Assembly: GCA_902385625.1 (NCBI GenBank)
Contig: CABMGE010000016.1
Span: 1-39,212, forward strand
Direction of reading: 5' to 3'
Length of the DNA: 39,212 nucleotides
Source: an uncultured archaeon
GTDB lineage: Archaea > Nanobdellota > Nanobdellia > Pacearchaeales > GW2011-AR1
In this document: positions 16,982 through 24,337 of the stretch, one piece after another
How positions within the stretch are numbered: position 1 is the first letter of the stretch
Layout: each line of letters opens with the position of its first letter
Made by a program: the position numbers and the translations under genes
Notes under the pieces: model-generated
Database searches by the model: none
What the model saw: the letters and a program-made list of their open reading frames with translations, nothing else
Told to the model about the DNA's origin: nothing

Positions 16982-17800
16982 ATGGTACTTAATATTTTGA
17001 ATTACAACTATACTCTAAACCAGCCAATCTTCAAATATGCTTTAAGAAAGGCCCAAGATAGTTCGCAGGCTCTTTTAGATAATAAGAGACTAATGGTTGT
17101 TGGAGGAGTTGCAACTCAGTTGACTATGATTGATGAAACTCATTTACTTAGGCCTACAAATGATATAGATTTTATATCTAATCGTCCTGTTGCAAAACCT
17201 GAAAGAAGACAGTGGGCTTCATATCTTTCAAAATTAATTTCTGATGATGGTCTTCCGAATAAAGGCGGTTTATCCAGGTATGGTGGAGAAGTTAGATTTG
17301 AAGGTCTTCAGAATGATCTTTTAGTTCACTTGGATTGTTTTGGTCCTGAATTTTATAAGAGACATAGAAAAAGGCTTGATGCAGAATTTGAAAGATCTGA
17401 AGTTGCAGATGTGAATGGGTCTAATGTTTATTATCAACATCCAATTGATATAATTGTCAATAAAGTTAGAAGAATGAACTCTCTTAATCGAAATGGGCTT
17501 GAATTTGATTCAGAGACCAATCTTTTTTTGTCTTTGTTAAAAGAAGGAGTTATAGATGGTATTGAAACTGAGAGGTTTAGAAGAGATATTGATGATATTG
17601 TTTCTGAAAGGCAAAAAAATGTAGAGGATCTTGGAAGACTTAGTTACAGGGAAATTTTTGATCAGGTTCAGGGTTACAAGGTTAAGAAAGATATTTATGA
17701 TATCTGCGGAGTTATTGATTCTATGAGAAGATGTGGAAGAACTGTTGATCGAGGAGATTTTATAGATAGTTTAAAATTGGCCCTGGTTGATCTAGAGTAA
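16982..17800 (+). CDS. Nucleotidyltransferase-fold protein (AbiEii/MNT-like)
   Basis: 272 residues. VVGGVATQL followed by RPTNDIDF gives the GG and D-x-D signature of the polymerase-beta-type nucleotidyltransferase fold, and VHLDCF supplies a candidate third Asp. PIDIIVNKVRR resembles the helix after the active site in AbiEii/DUF6036-type proteins. Members of this fold act in type IV toxin-antitoxin and phage-defence pairs, but also in tRNA and antibiotic modification, so the substrate is unknown. The next gene starts 18 nt downstream and is a possible kinase, which makes a two-gene cassette. Confidence 0.75.
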   Translation: MVLNILNYNYTLNQPIFKYALRKAQDSSQALLDNKRLMVVGGVATQLTMIDETHLLRPTNDIDFISNRPVAKPERRQWASYLSKLISDDGLPNKGGLSRYGGEVRFEGLQNDLLVHLDCFGPEFYKRHRKRLDAEFERSEVADVNGSNVYYQHPIDIIVNKVRRMNSLNRNGLEFDSETNLFLSLLKEGVIDGIETERFRRDIDDIVSERQKNVEDLGRLSYREIFDQVQGYKVKKDIYDICGVIDSMRRCGRTVDRGDFIDSLKLALVDLE

Positions 17801-17818
17801 ATTTATATCTAAAATAAA

Positions 17819-18640
17819 ATGTCACTTGAAATTCAAGTTGTTAGTGAAGCAAAAGGTTCAAATCATGGAGGCAGATGTATTGTTAAAGAACCTGGAGACA
17901 GACTTCCAAGACCATTTTATATAAAACATTGCAGCAGTTCTAGAATACATAAGGGAGAAAGTTCTTTTATGTATATTCATCAGCCTATTTATGAGGCTGT
18001 TACTTGTGAAATGGCTCTAAGACTCGGTCTTGAAACTCCTAACTTTTATGTTCTTTTAAATCCTAAAAATGATGTTACTTTTATTGCAACTGGTGAACAG
18101 AAATGCGATATTCGCGCGAAACAGCCCTTTTATTTTGCATCTGAACTCTTAATTCCTCCTCAGAATGAAGATCTGACAAGGGCACATGAATTAATGATTG
18201 AAGATGAATTTTATCGAGATATGTTAATGATCTCAGATATTGTTGACAGAAAGAATAATTATTTTTATGATGAACATTCAGACAGCATTATTTATCTTGA
18301 CTTGGGATGTAATTTTGTAGATGCTCATCAGAATTTTATTGAACTCAAACATCATCATAAGGCTCCTCTTGAAAAAAAAGAACTTAAAAAAGCTATGAAG
18401 TTATTTCAGAAATATTCAATTATTACTAAATCAAGAAGGGGGAATATTGGCTTAATTGATTTTATTAATCTTCCAAGAGAACTGGATCTTTTAACCCTTA
18501 ATCCTCGGGAAAGAGTTAGGCTTGACAGTCTTATATCTGAAGAAGAGATAGATGAAATTATTGGCAGAATTGCTTCTGGTCTTTATTATGGAAAACAGCT
18601 TAAGAGAAACGGAGATAATCCTCATTTGGTTAGGAATTAA
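17819..18640 (+). CDS. Possible HipA/PI-kinase-like protein
   Basis: 273 residues. Candidate kinase landmarks: K36 in YIKHC, a helix with YEAVTCEMALRLGLETP (as in HipA-like proteins), a hinge-like ASELLIPP, a DRKNN segment at 143-147 that could be a catalytic loop, and YLDLG with D161 as the metal-binding Asp. The Asp-Asn spacing in DRKNN is one shorter than the usual DxHxxN of HipA and PI kinases, so the call is tentative. It is coupled to the upstream nucleotidyltransferase-fold gene (18-nt gap), a pairing that suggests a toxin-antitoxin or regulatory module. Confidence 0.45.
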   Translation: MSLEIQVVSEAKGSNHGGRCIVKEPGDRLPRPFYIKHCSSSRIHKGESSFMYIHQPIYEAVTCEMALRLGLETPNFYVLLNPKNDVTFIATGEQKCDIRAKQPFYFASELLIPPQNEDLTRAHELMIEDEFYRDMLMISDIVDRKNNYFYDEHSDSIIYLDLGCNFVDAHQNFIELKHHHKAPLEKKELKKAMKLFQKYSIITKSRRGNIGLIDFINLPRELDLLTLNPRERVRLDSLISEEEIDEIIGRIASGLYYGKQLKRNGDNPHLVRN

Positions 18641-18715
18641 GTCTATTCTAAATGCTATCATTTCCGGAATTTAATTATCCTTTTTTTAACTTATAAAATA
18701 ACTTATTTTTATTTA

Positions 18716-18740
18716 CTCCCTCCTATTAATTGAGAGGGAG
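18716..18740 (+). other. Intergenic hairpin
   Basis: CTCCCTC (18716-18722) pairs with GAGGGAG (18734-18740) around an 11-nt loop. It is GC-rich for this genome and sits between the kinase-like gene and gatE. A perfect palindrome AATTTCGAAATT follows at 18781-18792. Together they could end the upstream transcript or regulate gatE. Confidence 0.4.
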
Positions 18741-18817
18741 AAAGAAAAATAAGGCAATAATGGATCTAATTTGTAAGTAGAATTTCGAAATTGCAATAGG
18801 GCCAATAAAGAATTAAT

Positions 18818-18825
18818 TTTATATA
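18818..18825 (+). promoter_or_regulatory. TATA box for gatE
   Basis: TTTATATA begins 30 nt before ATG 18848. Confidence 0.65.
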
Positions 18826-18847
18826 TGCTCTTTTATTTGTTTATTAC

Positions 18848-20329
18848 ATGACAGACATAAAAAATTCTAAAGAATTTTTAGGGACTCTAAATTCAGATAT
18901 AAAACCTTCATTTGGGGTTATTAAAAGTGGAATAGAAATACATCAACAGCTAGATACTCATAAATTATTTTGTGATTGTCCTTCTATTTTAAGGAATGAT
19001 GAACCTAAGTTAAGTGCAAAAAGAAGACTTCATGCTGTTGCTGGTGAATCAGGAGAAGTGGATCTTGCTGCAAAACATGAAGCAAGTCTTGATCGTGAAT
19101 TTATATATCAATTTTATGATACTAATTGTCTTGTTGAACTTGATGAAGAGCCCCCACATTTGATTAATACTGAAGCTTTGAAAATCTGCCTTCATATTGC
19201 TCTTCATTTAAATTGTGAGATAGTTCCAATAGCCCAGATAATGAGGAAGACTGTTGTTGATGGAAGTAATACTTCTGGTTTTCAAAGAACAGTTATTATT
19301 GCCAGAAATGGCTTTGTTGAAACTAAATTTGGAAAAGTTAGAATAGACAGTATTGGGCTTGAAGAAGATGCTGCAAGAATTGTTGAAAAAAAAGAAGGGG
19401 TTGCAGTATATAGGCTGGACCGTCTTGGAATTCCTCTTGTTGAAATTGGAACTGCTCCTGATATTCGCAGTCCTGAACAAGCAAAAGAAGTTGCTCTTTT
19501 TATTGGAGATGTTCTTCGTAGCTGCAAAGTTCGGCGTGGAATTGGGACTATAAGGCAAGATGTGAACATATCAATTTCAGGTCATCCAAGAGTCGAGATT
19601 AAGGGATTTCAAGATGTAAAAATGTTTATTCCTGTAATTGAAAATGAAATAAAAAGGCAGCAGGAAAACCTGAAAATGGATAATCTGAGAAGTGAGGTTC
19701 GAAATGCAAGAGAAGACGGGACAACTGAATTTTTAAGGCCAATGCCTGGAGCTGCTAGAATGTATCCTGAGACTGATCTTCCATTACTTAGAATAAGCAG
19801 GGAGATTATTAATGAGGCAAAACAGACTCTTCCAAAACTCAGAAGTGATGTTCGGGATGAAATGAGGCAGAGTGGACTTTCTGAAGAAATGATTAAACTT
19901 ATGGGAGAAGGTGAAATGTTTGAAGAGTTTAAGGCACTTCTTAAAATAATAAATGACCCTAACTTTATTGCAAAAGTATTACTTCTAATTCCAAAAGAAA
20001 TTGCAAGTCATGAAAAAATAGAAAATATTGATAAAATACTTACTGTTGATGTTATTGAAAGTATTATTCGAGCGGTTTATGAGGGGAAACTTGAACAAAA
20101 TGATGTAAAACATGTTATGGAAAAAATTGCAAAAGGCGAGAAATTTGAAGATGCAATAAAAATTGAGAAATTTGATTTATCTGAAATTGAAGGAGAGATT
20201 GCAAAAATTGTAAAAGAGAAACCTGGACTTTCTATTGGCGGTTATATGGGTCTTGTTATGGCAAAATTCAAGGGAAAAGTTTCTGGAAAAGATGCCACTG
20301 ATATAATTAATAAAATTATTAAGAAGTAA
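18848..20329 (+). CDS. gatE: GatE-type amidotransferase subunit lacking the GAD insertion
   Basis: 493 residues. Subunit that binds aminoacyl-tRNA and activates Glu-tRNA(Gln) or Asp-tRNA(Asn) for amidation. GatE rather than GatB signatures: GIEIHQQLDT, LVELDEEPPH, DGSNTSGFQRT, VYRLDRLGIPLVEI, VRRGIGTIRQDVN and RPMPGAARMYPETD. Canonical GatE is about 620 residues because of an AspRS-like GAD insertion. Here VEIKGFQD runs through a short helix (about 255-295) straight into the RPMPGAARMYPETD block, so the GAD domain is absent. The C-terminal YqeY-like tail ends in GGYMGLVMAKFKGKVSGKDA. No GatD asparaginase-type subunit is in the window; GatA is at 26723. It may therefore work with GatA instead of GatD. 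Confidence 0.9.
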   Translation: MTDIKNSKEFLGTLNSDIKPSFGVIKSGIEIHQQLDTHKLFCDCPSILRNDEPKLSAKRRLHAVAGESGEVDLAAKHEASLDREFIYQFYDTNCLVELDEEPPHLINTEALKICLHIALHLNCEIVPIAQIMRKTVVDGSNTSGFQRTVIIARNGFVETKFGKVRIDSIGLEEDAARIVEKKEGVAVYRLDRLGIPLVEIGTAPDIRSPEQAKEVALFIGDVLRSCKVRRGIGTIRQDVNISISGHPRVEIKGFQDVKMFIPVIENEIKRQQENLKMDNLRSEVRNAREDGTTEFLRPMPGAARMYPETDLPLLRISREIINEAKQTLPKLRSDVRDEMRQSGLSEEMIKLMGEGEMFEEFKALLKIINDPNFIAKVLLLIPKEIASHEKIENIDKILTVDVIESIIRAVYEGKLEQNDVKHVMEKIAKGEKFEDAIKIEKFDLSEIEGEIAKIVKEKPGLSIGGYMGLVMAKFKGKVSGKDATDIINKIIKK

Positions 20330-20623
20330 TCAACAAATTTTATCTTGCTGTTCTTTTGATCTTGGATCCTGCCAATCATCTGAATGCTGGACAACTGCTC
20401 CTGTTATTGGAATTATTGAAACTATCTTATTTCCCTGGCAGGTAATTTCATTATCCTGACAGAAATTTGACTCATTGCATACTGCCTTTGTGTACATGTA
20501 GCTATCTAAATCAGGGCTGTTTTGTATTGCATTTCCAGTTATTGAAGTATTTAGGATCAGAATTGATGCAATAACAATTGAAATTAAAATCATTATCACT
20601 ATTATAAGATATATTTTTTTCAT
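20330..20623 (-). CDS. Small anchored protein with ITGNA motif and four cysteines
   Basis: 97 residues. An N-terminal helix (about 4-25) is followed by ITGNAI at 28-33, an exported segment with AVCNESNFCQDNEITC, a second ITGAVVQ motif, and SDDWQDPR before a C-terminal Cys. The family is not one I can name, but the look (anchor, TG motif, short Cys pattern, DWxDPR end) is that of a conserved small surface protein. Its stop codon abuts the gatE stop, so the genes are convergent with no gap. A TATA-like TTTAAAAA lies 30 nt upstream of its ATG. Confidence 0.75.
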   Translation of the reverse strand: MKKIYLIIVIMILISIVIASILILNTSITGNAIQNSPDLDSYMYTKAVCNESNFCQDNEITCQGNKIVSIIPITGAVVQHSDDWQDPRSKEQQDKIC

Positions 20624-20645
20624 ATCTAATAAATTTATTAAAGGG

Positions 20646-20653
20646 TTTTTAAA
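20646..20653 (-). promoter_or_regulatory. TATA box for the minus-strand 20623 gene
   Basis: TTTAAAAA on the minus strand, 30 nt before the ATG at 20623. Confidence 0.5.
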
Positions 20654-20741
20654 TTTGGCGGATGCCTTTCATTTAGACAATGGGGAAAAACTTATAAACT
20701 CTTTTTTTATGAGATTCTAGAGGTGTATTAATAGTTAACGC

Positions 20742-20757
20742 CTCAGAAGCTTCTGAG
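20742..20757 (+). promoter_or_regulatory. Perfect 16-bp palindrome in a leader
   Basis: CTCAGAAGCTTCTGAG lies 8 nt before ATG 20766. The nearest TATA box (CTTATAAA, 20691-20698) is too far for a leaderless start, so this palindrome would lie in a roughly 45-50 nt leader, as an RNA hairpin or an operator. Confidence 0.5.
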
Positions 20758-20765
20758 ATATAAGA

Positions 20766-21119
20766 ATGAATAATGAACTTGTAAAACTCGTAATAGAACG
20801 TTTGGATAATCCTGAAACTAACCTAAAATTTTATGGCGTTAATGATACTCCCGAATCAAGAATTTGTCTTTCTGACAGTTCTGAAACACTCCGAGTTAAG
20901 GCAACTAAAAAAAATGTTTGTCTTCCAAGAGGAGAAGTTTGGTATTCACATTATTCTTTAAATGATTTTAAGAGTGGTGATTATCTTGGAAGGTCAATTG
21001 AAATTCCTCTTATTGTGCTTAATAGATACAGAGACCGTGGAGATCCTCAAAACTTGGATTTATTTATCAGACCTAACTCAGAAAGAGGGATGGATGTTTA
21101 TATCCAAAAGCTTGTTTAA
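20766..21119 (+). CDS. Hypothetical protein, 117 aa
   Basis: No family recognised. It is a soluble, charged protein with no membrane segment. The middle holds LPRGEVWYSHYSLNDFKSG and the end FIRPNSERGMDVYIQKL. It begins after a leader with a 16-bp palindrome and is followed 48 nt later by aspS, which has its own TATA box. It is unlike most genes here in having a leader. Confidence 0.65.
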   Translation: MNNELVKLVIERLDNPETNLKFYGVNDTPESRICLSDSSETLRVKATKKNVCLPRGEVWYSHYSLNDFKSGDYLGRSIEIPLIVLNRYRDRGDPQNLDLFIRPNSERGMDVYIQKLV

Positions 21120-21139
21120 AATCTTAAAAAAGGAGAATT

Positions 21140-21147
21140 TTTAAACT
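21140..21147 (+). promoter_or_regulatory. TATA box for aspS
   Basis: TTTAAACT (preceded by more T) begins 28 nt before ATG 21168. Confidence 0.5.
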
Positions 21148-21167
21148 AGGTCTTTCTTTAATTTTTT

Positions 21168-22511
21168 ATGGTAAAAGAAAAGAAATCAAAGGAAGTAAGT
21201 AATTACGACATTGACACTACTAAAAGGACTTATATTAAAGATGCTTTTAGTAAAAGCGGAGAAATTGAATTATACGGCTGGGTTCATGATACAAGAGATC
21301 TTTCTAAGATAAGATTTTTAGTACTTCGTGATATTACTGGCAGACTCCAAGTTGTTGGAATAAAAGGAGAAACAAGTGATGATATTTTTGAGAAAATGCA
21401 TGATGTTTCTCGTGAGAGTGTTGTTAAAATAAAAGGTACTTTAAAGGACTCAAAACAAGCTCCTGGAGGAAAAGAACTTAATCCCACTGAAATTGAAATT
21501 ATATCTGTTGCTGAACAACCTTTGCCAATTGATGTATCAGACCACTCAAAAACTGAACTTCCGAAAAGACTTGACTTTAGATTTTTGGATTTACATCGTG
21601 AAAGAGCACAGGCAATTTTCAAGGTAAATAACACTCTACTTCAGGCTTATCGAGAGTTCATGGAAAAAGAAGGTGCTTTTGAAGCAATATTTCCATCAAT
21701 TATTGGAGCTTCTTCTGAAGGTGGAACAGAAGTATATCCTGTACAATATTTTGAAAAAAAAGCATTATTATCTCAAAGCTGCCAACTTTACAAACAAATG
21801 CTTGCATGTTCAATGGAGAAAGTTTATGCTGTTTTTCCTGTATGGAGAGCTGAGAAACATAACACTATAAGACATTTAAATGAATCAAGGCAGTATGATT
21901 TTGAAATGGCTTTTGCTGATGATAAAATTGTGATGGATGTTCTTGCAAGATGTGTTCAACATATGGTAAAAAAAGTTTTAGAAAAACATTCTAAAGAACT
22001 TGAAATGTATGATGTGAAGATCAAGGTTCCTGATGTTAAATACCTGACATTTCATGAGGTAGCTGAACTTATGAAAAAACATAACTGTCATGTTGGAAAA
22101 GATGATTTATCTCCTGAATCTGAAAGAAAACTTGGAGAACTTTATCCTGATACGATTGTTTTTGTTCATGACTGGCCACTTTCTGGAAAACCATTTTATA
22201 TTATGCCTAGCGACAAAAAAGGTCCTAATGGAGAACAACTTTCAAAAGGATTTGATGCTATTTACAAAGGAATGGAAATTTCTTCAGGTGGACAGAGAAT
22301 TCATATTCCTGAACTTTTAACCCAAAGATTTAAAGCAAAAGGGATGAAAGTAGAAAATTTCAAAGATTATATTGACAGTTTTAGATATGGAGCACCTATT
22401 CACGCTGGTTGGGGAATGGGAGTTGAGCGAATGACAATGCTAATTCTCGGACTTCCAAACATAAGAGAAGCAGTATTATTCCCAAGAGACCGTGATAGAC
22501 TTACGCCTTAA
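21168..22511 (+). CDS. aspS: Aspartyl-tRNA synthetase, archaeal type, probably non-discriminating
   Basis: 447 residues, the usual archaeal length. N-terminal OB-fold anticodon domain (about 20-125), then the class II catalytic core. Motif 2 region: VWRAEKHNTIRHLNESRQYD; motif 3: GWGMGVERMTMLILGLPN, followed by FPRDRDRLTP. Where discriminating archaeal enzymes have Trp in the OB fold (W26 in Thermococcus kodakarensis) this protein has H40 (GWVHDTRDL), and the Lys position (K85) is replaced by the AP of SKQAPGG (P99). His plus Pro is the known signature of non-discriminating AspRS, which also charges tRNA(Asn). This fits the gatE and gatA genes nearby. Confidence 0.95.
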   Translation: MVKEKKSKEVSNYDIDTTKRTYIKDAFSKSGEIELYGWVHDTRDLSKIRFLVLRDITGRLQVVGIKGETSDDIFEKMHDVSRESVVKIKGTLKDSKQAPGGKELNPTEIEIISVAEQPLPIDVSDHSKTELPKRLDFRFLDLHRERAQAIFKVNNTLLQAYREFMEKEGAFEAIFPSIIGASSEGGTEVYPVQYFEKKALLSQSCQLYKQMLACSMEKVYAVFPVWRAEKHNTIRHLNESRQYDFEMAFADDKIVMDVLARCVQHMVKKVLEKHSKELEMYDVKIKVPDVKYLTFHEVAELMKKHNCHVGKDDLSPESERKLGELYPDTIVFVHDWPLSGKPFYIMPSDKKGPNGEQLSKGFDAIYKGMEISSGGQRIHIPELLTQRFKAKGMKVENFKDYIDSFRYGAPIHAGWGMGVERMTMLILGLPNIREAVLFPRDRDRLTP

Positions 22512-22538
22512 ATTAAATTCTACACTAAAGTGTCGAGT

Positions 22539-22569
22539 TGTAACTTTGTTACAGATTTTTCTTTTTTAA
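22539..22569 (+). terminator. Probable aspS terminator
   Basis: TGTAAC (22539-22544) pairs with GTTACA (22548-22553), followed by a T-rich run to about 22567. It is 28 nt after the aspS stop and merges into the conserved hairpin at 22562. Confidence 0.5.
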
Positions 22570-22591
22570 CAGAGTAAATCTGATTAAAAAA
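22562..22591 (+). ncRNA. Conserved 3' hairpin element, copy 2
   Basis: TTTTTTAA (22562-22569) pairs with TTAAAAAA (22584-22591). Inside, CAGA (22570-22573) pairs with TCTG (22579-22582) around the loop GTAAA, with A22583 bulged. This is the same architecture as 12572-12605, with paired substitutions (G-C for A-T and the reverse). It starts 51 nt after the aspS stop and lies between convergent genes. Confidence 0.65.
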
Positions 22592-22616
22592 TAATTATTT
22601 ATATAAATATATCTTC

Positions 22617-23417
22617 TTACGGATTTGGATTTGCCTTTTCATAATTTCCTAAGAATTCATTAATACCTCTTAGTTCTCCAAGTGAAAGTCCTTGAAGTCT
22701 TATTTCATCTATTTTTCCATAATCCCTTTCATATTTATCAGAAAGTATCTGGCCTTTGAATTTATCTACAATAAACTTGGGTAAAGAGGTTTTTATTTTT
22801 TGTCTCATTCTATTATTAAATGTATTTTCAAAGTTATCATCTATTTCTACATTGACTTTTGGAAAATCAATTCTTGAGAATGCTTCATATCTTCTCATCT
22901 CAATAACGAAATCTGAACTTGGAATATATAATCCTGGCCTTAATAATGTAGGGCGCTTGTGAAAAGTGTCTGCATAAAATCCAAGGATTACTGTATTTAA
23001 GTTTTCATTCCATTCTGAATTTTTTTCTAGATAGTTTGAACCTGAGTTTATTTTTATTCTTCCTTGATTTGGTAACCACCAGTCAATTCCTCCTTCAAAA
23101 TCTTCTTTTAATTCAAAATCCTTATTCAAGACTAAAACATCAACATCTTTATGATTATACAAATCTTGCAGCTTTGTTCTTTTATTCCAGACCTCTTCTG
23201 CAAGCCCTCCAATTAAGACTCCTGTTCCATTTCTGCTTTTTAAGATATTATCTGCGATTAACATTCCATCAAGCCCTTTTGCTGCATTTGGAAATTCTGG
23301 ATGTTTTAGTGTTTGTAATACTTCTAGAACTTGCTTTAAACAAAGTCTTTGCGCATGGCTAAGAGTTTGTTTTTGTGCTTGTATTTGATAACAGCCGAGT
23401 GATAATCCCATTGACAT
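22617..23417 (-). CDS. Nucleotidyltransferase-fold protein
   Basis: 266 residues. GVLIGGLAEEVWNKR followed by HKDVDVLVL gives the GG and D-x-D pattern of the polymerase-beta-type nucleotidyltransferase fold. The N-terminus (QAQKQTLSHAQRLCLKQVLE) is a Gln/Leu-rich helix. The rest has a beta strand with TVILGFYADTF and a helical tail. It is unrelated in detail to the 16982 gene. It is the last gene of a minus-strand operon, 17 nt after the 140-aa gene. The substrate is unknown; a role in a small regulatory or defence cassette is possible. Confidence 0.6.
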   Translation of the reverse strand: MSMGLSLGCYQIQAQKQTLSHAQRLCLKQVLEVLQTLKHPEFPNAAKGLDGMLIADNILKSRNGTGVLIGGLAEEVWNKRTKLQDLYNHKDVDVLVLNKDFELKEDFEGGIDWWLPNQGRIKINSGSNYLEKNSEWNENLNTVILGFYADTFHKRPTLLRPGLYIPSSDFVIEMRRYEAFSRIDFPKVNVEIDDNFENTFNNRMRQKIKTSLPKFIVDKFKGQILSDKYERDYGKIDEIRLQGLSLGELRGINEFLGNYEKANPNP

Positions 23418-23434
23418 TTTAAAGTTTATTTAAT

Positions 23435-23857
23435 TTACATAAAACTCTCATAAAATTCCCTCGCAGATATTCCATATTCATTGTCTTTTTCAAGTAAATG
23501 ATGAACTTTTGCTAAATGAGCAGTGCCTGAGTTAATAACTAATTGTTTTCCGGTTTTTTTGCTTTTTATTTTAACATCTTCATTCCAACCTCTATATTGC
23601 CCTACTAAACATTTCGAATCAAATGGACATTCTTGCATTCCTCTATACGTATTATAAGAAAGAACTGTTACTTTATTATCATAATCTCCCTTTCTTACTG
23701 ATTCAGCCCAACTAACAATTTGATTCATTCTTTCTGCAATTGCATCAAAGCTTCCATTAATTTCTTGCAATTCTTGAGTGTCCTCTAAAATAACTTCATC
23801 TAAATTTCTTTTTCCAATAAATAAACAGTGCGAAGAAGAATTATTGAATTGTGACAT
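23435..23857 (-). CDS. Hypothetical protein, 140 aa
   Basis: No family recognised. Features: a helical first half, then SYNTYRGMQECPFDSKC with two cysteines, YRGWNEDVKIKSKKTGKQ, and HLAKVHHLLEKDNEYGISAREFYESFM with a cluster of His. There is no membrane segment or signal. It is the middle gene of a three-gene minus operon; the upstream gene ends 10 nt before its start. Confidence 0.7.
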   Translation of the reverse strand: MSQFNNSSSHCLFIGKRNLDEVILEDTQELQEINGSFDAIAERMNQIVSWAESVRKGDYDNKVTVLSYNTYRGMQECPFDSKCLVGQYRGWNEDVKIKSKKTGKQLVINSGTAHLAKVHHLLEKDNEYGISAREFYESFM

Positions 23858-23867
23858 TTTAAACTTT

Positions 23868-24146
23868 TTAAGGAAAACTTTGTCCTGGATGGTATTGTTT
23901 ATATGATCTTATTTTTTTAGGTTTTTCTTCTTCATAGAATCCTGCTAAGTGAGATATTATTTCTAGAGGAGTATATCTTATTTTTTGTTCTCCTAAAGGA
24001 TTTCTAAAAGTTACTCTCATAGGAGTATTTCCAAAGTCATCCTTCCAGAAAATTTTTCTTAGACCCTCTAATGGTTCAACTTTTTCAACTATTCCTGATT
24101 CTCCTTGAAAAAATCTTTTTAATCTGTAAGAGAGGTTGAATGTCAT
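23868..24146 (-). CDS. Hypothetical protein, 92 aa
   Basis: No family recognised. A small basic soluble protein with RLKRFFQGESG at the start, a central KIFWKDDFGNTPMRVTF segment that looks like a beta hairpin, and a helix with TPLEIISHLAGFYEEE. It is the first gene of the minus-strand operon, divergent from the helix-turn-helix gene at 24338 and sharing a 191-nt regulatory region with it. Confidence 0.7.
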   Translation of the reverse strand: MTFNLSYRLKRFFQGESGIVEKVEPLEGLRKIFWKDDFGNTPMRVTFRNPLGEQKIRYTPLEIISHLAGFYEEEKPKKIRSYKQYHPGQSFP

Positions 24147-24170
24147 TTTAGTTATTTGATTTATAGTTTT

Positions 24171-24178
24171 TATTTAAA
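24171..24178 (-). promoter_or_regulatory. TATA box for the minus-strand operon
   Basis: TTTAAATA on the minus strand, 32 nt before the ATG at 24146. Confidence 0.5.
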
Positions 24179-24209
24179 GTTTTAGATTTCTAAATTAGAG
24201 GGGATTAAA

Positions 24210-24260
24210 CCCTTTGAAGGAGCAGTTTCATTCGAAAACGAATGTCTTTCTCCTTCTGGG
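24210..24260. other. Strong intergenic hairpin
   Basis: Nested pairing: CCC (24210-24212) with GGG (24258-24260), GAAGGAG (24216-24222) with CTCCTTC (24250-24256), and CATTCG (24229-24234) with CGAATG (24239-24244) around AAAA. It lies between divergent promoters, so it is not an obvious terminator for either gene. It could be a small RNA or a regulatory site. Confidence 0.5.
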
Positions 24261-24280
24261 GAAAAGAGGTGAAATTAATT

Positions 24281-24307
24281 ATACTAATGTATAGTATACA
24301 CTAGTAT
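24281..24307 (+). promoter_or_regulatory. 27-bp imperfect palindrome (candidate operator)
   Basis: The 27 bases read nearly the same on both strands: only the central base and one symmetric pair (24287 and 24301) break the symmetry. It runs from ATACTA to TAGTAT and touches the TATA box TTTAAATG (24307-24314) of the helix-turn-helix gene that starts at GTG 24338. Position and shape suit an autoregulatory operator. Confidence 0.6.
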
Positions 24308-24337
24308 TTAAATGTTTCGTTTTGTTATACCTTTCAA

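Noticed and set aside
18641..18847. A tRNA gene or riboswitch in the 207-nt gap before gatE
   Set aside because: No cloverleaf, T-loop sequence or known aptamer is visible; only a 7-bp hairpin, a 12-bp palindrome and a T run.
19208..19569. Antisense frames inside gatE
   Set aside because: The gatE reading is fully conserved here; the antisense translations look like composition artefacts.
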